In this document: positions 6,101-10,508 of the stretch, one piece after another
Numbering within the stretch: the first letter of the stretch is position 1
How the letters are laid out: the number at the start of each line of letters is the position of its first letter
Translations under genes and position numbers: made by a program
Origin: Polyangia bacterium
Lineage (GTDB): Bacteria > Myxococcota_A > Polyangia > Polyangiales > Polyangiaceae
Length of the DNA stretch: 10,508 nt
Direction: 5' to 3'
Assembly (NCBI GenBank): GCA_030430975.1
Contig: JAUIKB010000104.1
Span: 1 to 10,508 of the forward strand
Notes under the pieces: model-generated
Told to the model about the DNA's origin: nothing
The model's input: the letters and a program-made list of their open reading frames with translations, nothing else
Database searches by the model: none

Positions 6101-6124
6101 AAAAGTGAAATGAGGTTCACTTTT
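6101..6124. promoter_or_regulatory. Perfect palindromic operator, probable TetR binding site
   Basis: The arms AAAAGTGAA (6101-6109) and TTCACTTTT (6116-6124) are exact reverse complements with a six-base centre ATGAGG. A 24-base perfect palindrome between a tetR gene and a divergent target gene is the classic layout for a TetR-family operator. It covers the -35 box of the tetR promoter, so binding should block tetR expression, and it lies just upstream of the likely diiron promoter. The protein-DNA pairing is inferred from position. Confidence 0.7.
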
Positions 6125-6143
6125 CTTGTGTTGGCCCTATAAT
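6116..6143 (+). promoter_or_regulatory. tetR promoter with consensus -10
   Basis: A perfect TATAAT lies at 6138-6143, with a TTCACT -35 (4 of 6 matches) at 6116-6121 and a 16-base spacer. The -35 lies in the right arm of the palindrome. Transcription would start at about 6150, at or next to the start codon, so the mRNA is probably leaderless. Confidence 0.65.
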
Positions 6144-6151
6144 CACAAGTG

Positions 6152-6874
6152 ATGTCGAGTCATTCCAAGCCGGACGTCGACGCCGGGAGCGGCGCGGACA
6201 ACGTCGTTCCGCTCCATCGCCCCAGCGCGCCACCGCCTACCCGAGCGACCCGGGAGTTCTCCCAGGACCGCGCCCGCGCGACCCACGAGGCGCTGATCGA
6301 TGCATCAGCGGAGACCTTCGCCCGGCTCGGGTTCGACGTGACTCAAACCAATGACATCGCGAAGACCGCTGGCGTCTCAGTGGGAACGTTCTACCGGTAC
6401 TTTTCCGACAAGCGGCAGGCGTTCATCGAGATGATCGCCATATACCTCGAACGCGTGCACCTGGCGGTCACCGCCGACTTGACAACGGATGCGTTCGGCG
6501 ACGCCCACTCGGACGCGGAGCGCCGGGCCACCATCGATCATGTTCTCGAGGTCCTATTCCGGCATATCTCCGAGAAACCGGACCTGCATCGGGTGTTCCA
6601 TTCAATGTCGCTGAGAGACGTCGAAGTGGCACGCATTCGCGAGGACTACGAACGGCGCGCCCGCGACGTTCTCACCGAGCTGATCCGCCACGTCGTCCCG
6701 CGCACCCGCGTACCGGAGCCCGAAGCGGCCGCGCGAGTCGTGCAGATCGCCACCCAGGAAGTCGCCGTCGCCGCCTTGGCTAGCGGCGACGCGCTGCGAC
6801 CGGGTCCGCAGGACCACCTCGCGTTGCGCGCCGCTCTGGGCGACATGCTGCATCGCTATCTGTTCAGCAGCTAA
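6152..6874 (+). CDS. TetR/AcrR family transcriptional regulator
   Basis: This 240-residue protein has a TetR-type DNA-binding domain at about residues 40-88. ALIDASAETFARLGFDVT is helix 1 and the turn, and TNDIAKTAGVSVGTFYRYF (66-84) is the helix-turn-helix with the usual TFYRYF ending, followed by SDKRQAF. The N-terminal ~35 residues are a Pro/Ala/Ser-rich, probably disordered extension that most TetR proteins lack. The C-terminal ligand-binding part (about 95-240) is helical, and its ligand is unknown. The start may be ATG 6152 or the adjacent GTG 6149. No Shine-Dalgarno sequence is present and the -10 box ends only eight bases upstream. It likely represses itself and the divergent diiron gene through the palindrome at 6101-6124. 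The kinase gene follows 51 bases downstream on the same strand. Confidence 0.9.
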   Translation: MSSHSKPDVDAGSGADNVVPLHRPSAPPPTRATREFSQDRARATHEALIDASAETFARLGFDVTQTNDIAKTAGVSVGTFYRYFSDKRQAFIEMIAIYLERVHLAVTADLTTDAFGDAHSDAERRATIDHVLEVLFRHISEKPDLHRVFHSMSLRDVEVARIREDYERRARDVLTELIRHVVPRTRVPEPEAAARVVQIATQEVAVAALASGDALRPGPQDHLALRAALGDMLHRYLFSS

Positions 6875-6890
6875 GTCGCTCCTCCATGCT

Positions 6891-6919
6891 TTGGACGACG
6901 CCCCAGCCGTGACAAGATA
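6891..6919 (+). promoter_or_regulatory. Possible promoter of the kinase gene
   Basis: TTGGAC (6891-6896) and AAGATA (6914-6919) are 17 bases apart in the short gap between tetR and the kinase. The predicted start of transcription falls on the kinase GTG at 6926, which has no Shine-Dalgarno sequence. The -10 match is weak. Confidence 0.3.
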
Positions 6920-6925
6920 GCGCGG

Positions 6926-9676
6926 GTGGATGCCAGCTCTGACCCGCAGTCGGCGAAGGACCTCGCGATCGAACGCGTCGGTTCGACTTTCGCCCGCCGT
7001 TGGAAGCTGGAATCCCTGATCGGCATGGGCGGCATGGCCGCCGTCTACCGGAGCTGTGATTCGGAACACGGCCCCGTCGCCCTGAAAGTGCTGCATTCAG
7101 AGTTCGCCGAGAACACGTCGGTGCGCGATCGGTTCCTCCGCGAGGCCCGTCTAACGCGCGCCGTCGACCACCCGGGCCGCGTAGCAATTTTCGACGACGG
7201 AATTTCGGATTGGGGCGACGCATACTTCGTGATGGAGCTTCTCGAAGGCGTACCGCTCGACAAGCTCTGGAAAAAGCGGGGGCGTAAGCTACCGGCTGAG
7301 TACGCCCTGCGCGTGGCCGACCGCGCGCTCGAGTTGCTAGCGGTCTGCCACGAACAAGGCATCGTCCATCGCGACCTCAAACCCGCGAACCTGTTCATCA
7401 CCAAGACCGGCCAGGTGAAAGTACTGGACTTCGGCGTCGCACGTAAGCGTGAGGACGGAGTCGACCCGACGATGGTCGGAACGGCTCTCGGTACGCCTGC
7501 CTACATGGCGCCCGAGCAGGCTATGGGCACGCGTGAGGCGCTCGACGGCCGCGCCGACATTTTTTCGGTGGGCGCCGTGTTGCAGGCGCTCATTACCGGC
7601 AAGAAGCTTCACCAGGGGCGCTCAGAGCAAGAGGCCTTCGTCCTGGCTGCGACCCGACCCGCACCTTCGGTGGCACGAGCCGAACCCGGCCTCATCCCCG
7701 AACTCATCGCGCTGATCGACCGTGCGCTGCAATGGGACCGCCGCAATCGCTTTCCGGACGCCGAAGCGATGCGGACCGAGATCGCAAACGTGCTCGTCGC
7801 CCTGCGCGACGATGAGTCCGCCTCAACCAGAGAGGTAAGCAGTAGCCGGCGACTCTTGGCGAGCGCCAGCCAGGCTGACGATCAAGGACCTGAGAGCGTC
7901 GGTCACTCCGAGAAGATCGAAGCGATTTCGGAGCTTTTCCGCAATCTGGAGCGGGCGCTGGCCGCAGTCCGCCAGTACGGCGCGCACCACCCGATGCCGG
8001 TGCAGCGTGTCGAGCATGTCCAAGCCGAACTCACTCAGCTGTTCGGCGTGATCGGGGGCCCGCTGGCGTGGGAGGTCGCGCCGCATTCGTTCTCGCGCGG
8101 CGGAGCGACTATCTGGGAACCGATCCATCCATTCGACCAGGTGCCGTACAACTTGTTCGCCAGCGGCTTTCGCTCGATGACGCTGCTGCCGGGAATCACG
8201 GCCGATGAGCTCGGCGAACTGCTCGACTTGATGCGCAAGGACCCACTTCGAGACTTCGCGCCGGAGGACGACCTGGCGACGGCGTTCTGGGAACGTCGCT
8301 TTACCCACGTAGAATACCAAGTGGTCAGCTCGTTCATCGGGAACGCAAACAACTCCGCGGTCGACTGGGAAGACGACAGCGAAGAAGATGACCTCGAGCT
8401 AGACTCGCTGATCGATCACGCACGGACCAGTGCGACAGGCCTCGACGACGATGTCGAGGAGCTGTCGCTCGAGGCGCGCGCTGTAGCGATCGCCGCGCGC
8501 GCAGGCGCGCTTCAAGCCGTCCGCGCCGAGGGAGCGTTGAGTCTCAATGCGCAGCAGCGAGCCAGTATTCTGCACACGCTCGACCTGCCCGCCGGAGACT
8601 GGAGCGAACGGCTCGACGTCGCCCTCACCGACGTGGCGCTATTCGCACTTGATATCAAGCAGACCCCAACACTGGCCGAGGCGTTGCGTGCCCGCGTCGA
8701 AATGGCCGAAACAGCAGTCGAACAGATCGACGCGCTCCGGCTGCTAATCAGACTGCAAGCGTCGATCACCCGGGCCCGCCCCGACGCGGAGAACACCCTG
8801 GTAGCTGAAACGATCGGCGACTCGACTTTGCGCCACCTGCTGCGCACGATCGAAGCGGCGGAGGCGGACCTAGCTCCAAGCAGCGGCTCCGACCGAGACT
8901 CGATTCCTCCCGTAGATTCCGTCGCGAGCGTCTTGCCTGAGGTCATGGCCTGTCTGGACGGTCGGTTCTTCGACGCCGCCCTCGGTGCCTTCACACGGGC
9001 GCGGCGCTCCAGCACGCGGCGCGCCCTCGGCGGCTATCTGCGACGTCATGCCCGGGGCAACGAGGCCGACCTGGGTGCCACCCTAGCGGTTGCCGACGAC
9101 GCCAAGGCCCGAGCGATCATGCGTATCCTCGCTGATGTCGCTACGCCCGCGGCGGCCGAAGCACTGCGTGCGGCCGAACAGAACGCCTCCCCGAAACTAC
9201 GTGTCGAGGCTGTTGCGCTACGGGCCGCAGCATCTGCGGAAGGGTTACGCGATGAATTGGCGCAACTCACTCGGGACCCCGACGGAAGTGTGCGCCGCGC
9301 AGCCCTCGAGACAATGGCGCGGCACAACGTCATCCAGGCCGGTCCGCTCTTGGCGCAGCTAATTCAGTCGTCCGGCTTCCACAAACTTCCCACCGACGAG
9401 CGCGAATTGGCCATCGCCACACTGCACACCCTTTCCCCCACGCGCGCCGCGGCGGTCTTGATCGAGGTCGCGAGCAAGAACAGCGTGATCTCCCGAGGCG
9501 CGGCGGTCGACACTCGAATCGTCGCCATCGAGAGCCTGGGACGGTTCGCGAATGACCTTGAAACTGAAACCGCTCTGACCAAAATCGAGAAAAAGTGGTC
9601 GAACCCCGAGTCGGTCAGGGCGGCTGCCGCCGCGGCCGCGGTGCAGGTGCGGTCACGCGCACAACAAGCACCCTAA
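6926..9676 (+). CDS. Ser/Thr protein kinase with middle module and C-terminal HEAT repeats
   Basis: Residues ~22-290 form a complete Hanks-type kinase. They include the glycine loop IGMGGMAAVY (32-41), ATP-binding Lys54 in ALKVL, Glu73 in REAR, the catalytic HRDLKPANL (148-156), DFG (168-170), APEQ (195-198), Asp211 in DIFSVGAVL and a final RRNRF. All catalytic residues are present, so it should phosphorylate Ser/Thr. A linker (290-325) leads to a module at ~328-465 with HHPMPVQRV, SFSRGGATI and GFRSMTLLPGITADELGELL. This pattern resembles the N-terminal module of HD-type phosphohydrolases, including the next gene. An acidic stretch (480-495) follows, then helical repeats, with clear HEAT-type repeats at ~720-905 (for example DPDGSVRRAALETMARH). 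No membrane segment is seen, so the protein is cytosolic, unlike the many PASTA-type kinases that have one. The GTG start at 6926 is inferred; it lacks a ribosome site. The length of 916 residues reflects the extra domains. Confidence 0.9.
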   Translation: MDASSDPQSAKDLAIERVGSTFARRWKLESLIGMGGMAAVYRSCDSEHGPVALKVLHSEFAENTSVRDRFLREARLTRAVDHPGRVAIFDDGISDWGDAYFVMELLEGVPLDKLWKKRGRKLPAEYALRVADRALELLAVCHEQGIVHRDLKPANLFITKTGQVKVLDFGVARKREDGVDPTMVGTALGTPAYMAPEQAMGTREALDGRADIFSVGAVLQALITGKKLHQGRSEQEAFVLAATRPAPSVARAEPGLIPELIALIDRALQWDRRNRFPDAEAMRTEIANVLVALRDDESASTREVSSSRRLLASASQADDQGPESVGHSEKIEAISELFRNLERALAAVRQYGAHHPMPVQRVEHVQAELTQLFGVIGGPLAWEVAPHSFSRGGATIWEPIHPFDQVPYNLFASGFRSMTLLPGITADELGELLDLMRKDPLRDFAPEDDLATAFWERRFTHVEYQVVSSFIGNANNSAVDWEDDSEEDDLELDSLIDHARTSATGLDDDVEELSLEARAVAIAARAGALQAVRAEGALSLNAQQRASILHTLDLPAGDWSERLDVALTDVALFALDIKQTPTLAEALRARVEMAETAVEQIDALRLLIRLQASITRARPDAENTLVAETIGDSTLRHLLRTIEAAEADLAPSSGSDRDSIPPVDSVASVLPEVMACLDGRFFDAALGAFTRARRSSTRRALGGYLRRHARGNEADLGATLAVADDAKARAIMRILADVATPAAAEALRAAEQNASPKLRVEAVALRAAASAEGLRDELAQLTRDPDGSVRRAALETMARHNVIQAGPLLAQLIQSSGFHKLPTDERELAIATLHTLSPTRAAAVLIEVASKNSVISRGAAVDTRIVAIESLGRFANDLETETALTKIEKKWSNPESVRAAAAAAAVQVRSRAQQAP

Positions 9677-9730
9677 GCTCCCGACAAATCGAACGACGAA
9701 ACACTCGGGTTGCGCAATACTGGGCGGAGT

Positions 9731-10508
9731 ATGGGGGAGCCCTCCAGCATCTCATCGGTTTCCAGCATCACCGAGGTGACGTCGCCCTCCGCGGACTCAA
9801 GCATCTCGGCGAGCCGGGAGATCATGGCGCGACGGACACTGCGCGACCAAGGCGCCGCGCTCGTTCAGCAGCTCTTCCGGCTGTACAAGATCGCGCAGCT
9901 GCATGCCATCGACAACATGGCGGTCGTACAGCAGATCGAACAGACCGCTGACACAGCGCGAGGTGTCGCTGCTCAGGTGGGAACACTCAGCCTATTGTTC
10001 AGCTCGTCGACGGTGTTCGTCTGTGGAGAACTGCTCAAGGCCAGCCGCGCCGAGTACGAAGCCGCCCTTGAACTGGGTGCCGCTATCGGGGCACACGGTT
10101 TCTCCGAGCTGCAAATCCACCCCGACGTAACCCAAGGCGATATCGGTGCGTTGGTCACGACGCTCCTATCGGCGGAACGGAATCCGGGCGCGACGGAGCG
10201 ACTGCGGCGTCCCTCCCCGCGAGTCCGTCTGAAGCGGGTCAGCCCTGCCCGCCTCAGCCAGGACGATCGCGACCTGTCGCAAGAAGAGCGCATCATTCGC
10301 ACCTACGCCTCCGCCATCGTGGTGATGCGGCAAGTGCTCGACAGCGTTTCACAGGGTCGGTTTGAACTACCGAGCCATGCGAAGCGCGTCGCCCAGCGCC
10401 TCGTACGCCTGGCCGAAGGCGACACACCGGCGTTCCTGGGCGTGACGGCGATGCGGAACGCGAACCACGACGCTGCGGGCCGGGCTGTCAACCGAGCCAT
10501 TTTGGCGG
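9731..10508 (+). CDS. HD-domain-type protein, N-terminal part (runs off the window)
   Basis: The frame is open to the right edge for 259 codons. Residues 1-30 are Ser-rich and probably disordered. Residues ~40-147 contain LFRLYKIAQLHAIDNMAVVQQI, TVFVCGELLK (94-103) and GFSELQIHPDVTQGDIGALVTTL (123-145). This is the module that in myxobacterial proteins precedes an HD or HD-GYP phosphohydrolase domain, and it resembles residues 328-440 of the upstream kinase. After a basic linker (156-175) a helical part begins, and at 241-258 comes MRNANHDAAGRAVNRAIL, at the place where such proteins carry the first metal-binding His of the HD core. Here that position reads Arg251, so the domain may be degenerate. 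The ATG at 9731 is the chosen start, although GGAG lies only one base from it; TTG 9710 and ATG 9824 are alternatives. It follows the kinase by 54 bases, with no terminator seen. Confidence 0.65.
   Translation, partial: MGEPSSISSVSSITEVTSPSADSSISASREIMARRTLRDQGAALVQQLFRLYKIAQLHAIDNMAVVQQIEQTADTARGVAAQVGTLSLLFSSSTVFVCGELLKASRAEYEAALELGAAIGAHGFSELQIHPDVTQGDIGALVTTLLSAERNPGATERLRRPSPRVRLKRVSPARLSQDDRDLSQEERIIRTYASAIVVMRQVLDSVSQGRFELPSHAKRVAQRLVRLAEGDTPAFLGVTAMRNANHDAAGRAVNRAILA

Noticed and set aside
6602..7096. Minus-strand open frames opposite tetR and the kinase start
   Set aside because: They are shadows of strongly coding plus-strand genes with recognisable domains and show no motifs of their own.
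9677..9730. Possible terminator between the kinase and the HD-type gene
   Set aside because: No stable hairpin followed by a T-run is visible, so co-transcription is the simpler reading.

Overview
This is GC-rich DNA from a Gram-negative bacterium. The gene content suggests a myxobacterium-like member of the Myxococcota, and that is an inference. The pointers are a Hanks-type Ser/Thr kinase fused to HEAT repeats beside an HD-type phosphohydrolase, a Lys/Ala-rich TPR protein with a lipoprotein-like signal peptide, and a CPXCG zinc-type mini-protein. The first ~1.27 kb looks less GC-rich by eye and is joined to the rest in a way that breaks a gene.

Layout. (1) 1-~1290, minus strand: the start of a small exported protein that runs off the left edge (1-424), a 137-base gap, then a DUF4126 membrane protein (562-1149) with its own good promoter (1177-1205). 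(2) ~1290-3308, minus strand: a probable operon read right to left. It holds a 96-aa hypothetical protein, a SAM hydrolase (hydroxide adenosyltransferase, DUF62) whose start overlaps the previous stop, and a TPR protein whose 3' end is missing. Its reading frame runs into the DUF4126 promoter and stops by chance inside the -10 box. (3) 3397-4962, plus strand: a tight three-gene run of a 59-aa CPXCG protein, a protein with a lipoate-protein-ligase-like fold that lacks the catalytic lysine, and a 163-aa unknown overlapping it by four bases. (4) 4971-6874: a divergent pair, an R2-like diiron protein (minus) and a TetR regulator (plus). They share a 143-base control region with a perfect 9+9 palindrome that overlaps the tetR -35. 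(5) 6926-10508, plus strand: a 916-aa Ser/Thr kinase with a middle module and C-terminal HEAT repeats, then the first 259 residues of an HD-type protein whose N-terminal module resembles the kinase's middle module.

How the parts may work together. The TetR protein probably represses itself and the diiron gene, so that pair looks like a small ligand-responsive oxidation unit. The kinase and the HD protein look like two parts of one signalling unit. The SAM hydrolase and the TPR protein are housekeeping or cell-envelope genes with no clear joint task.

No rRNA, tRNA, CRISPR array, insertion sequence or strong intrinsic terminator was seen. The items that most deserve a check are the junction near 1260-1295, the palindromic operator, the degenerate ligase, and the domain shared by the kinase and the HD protein.
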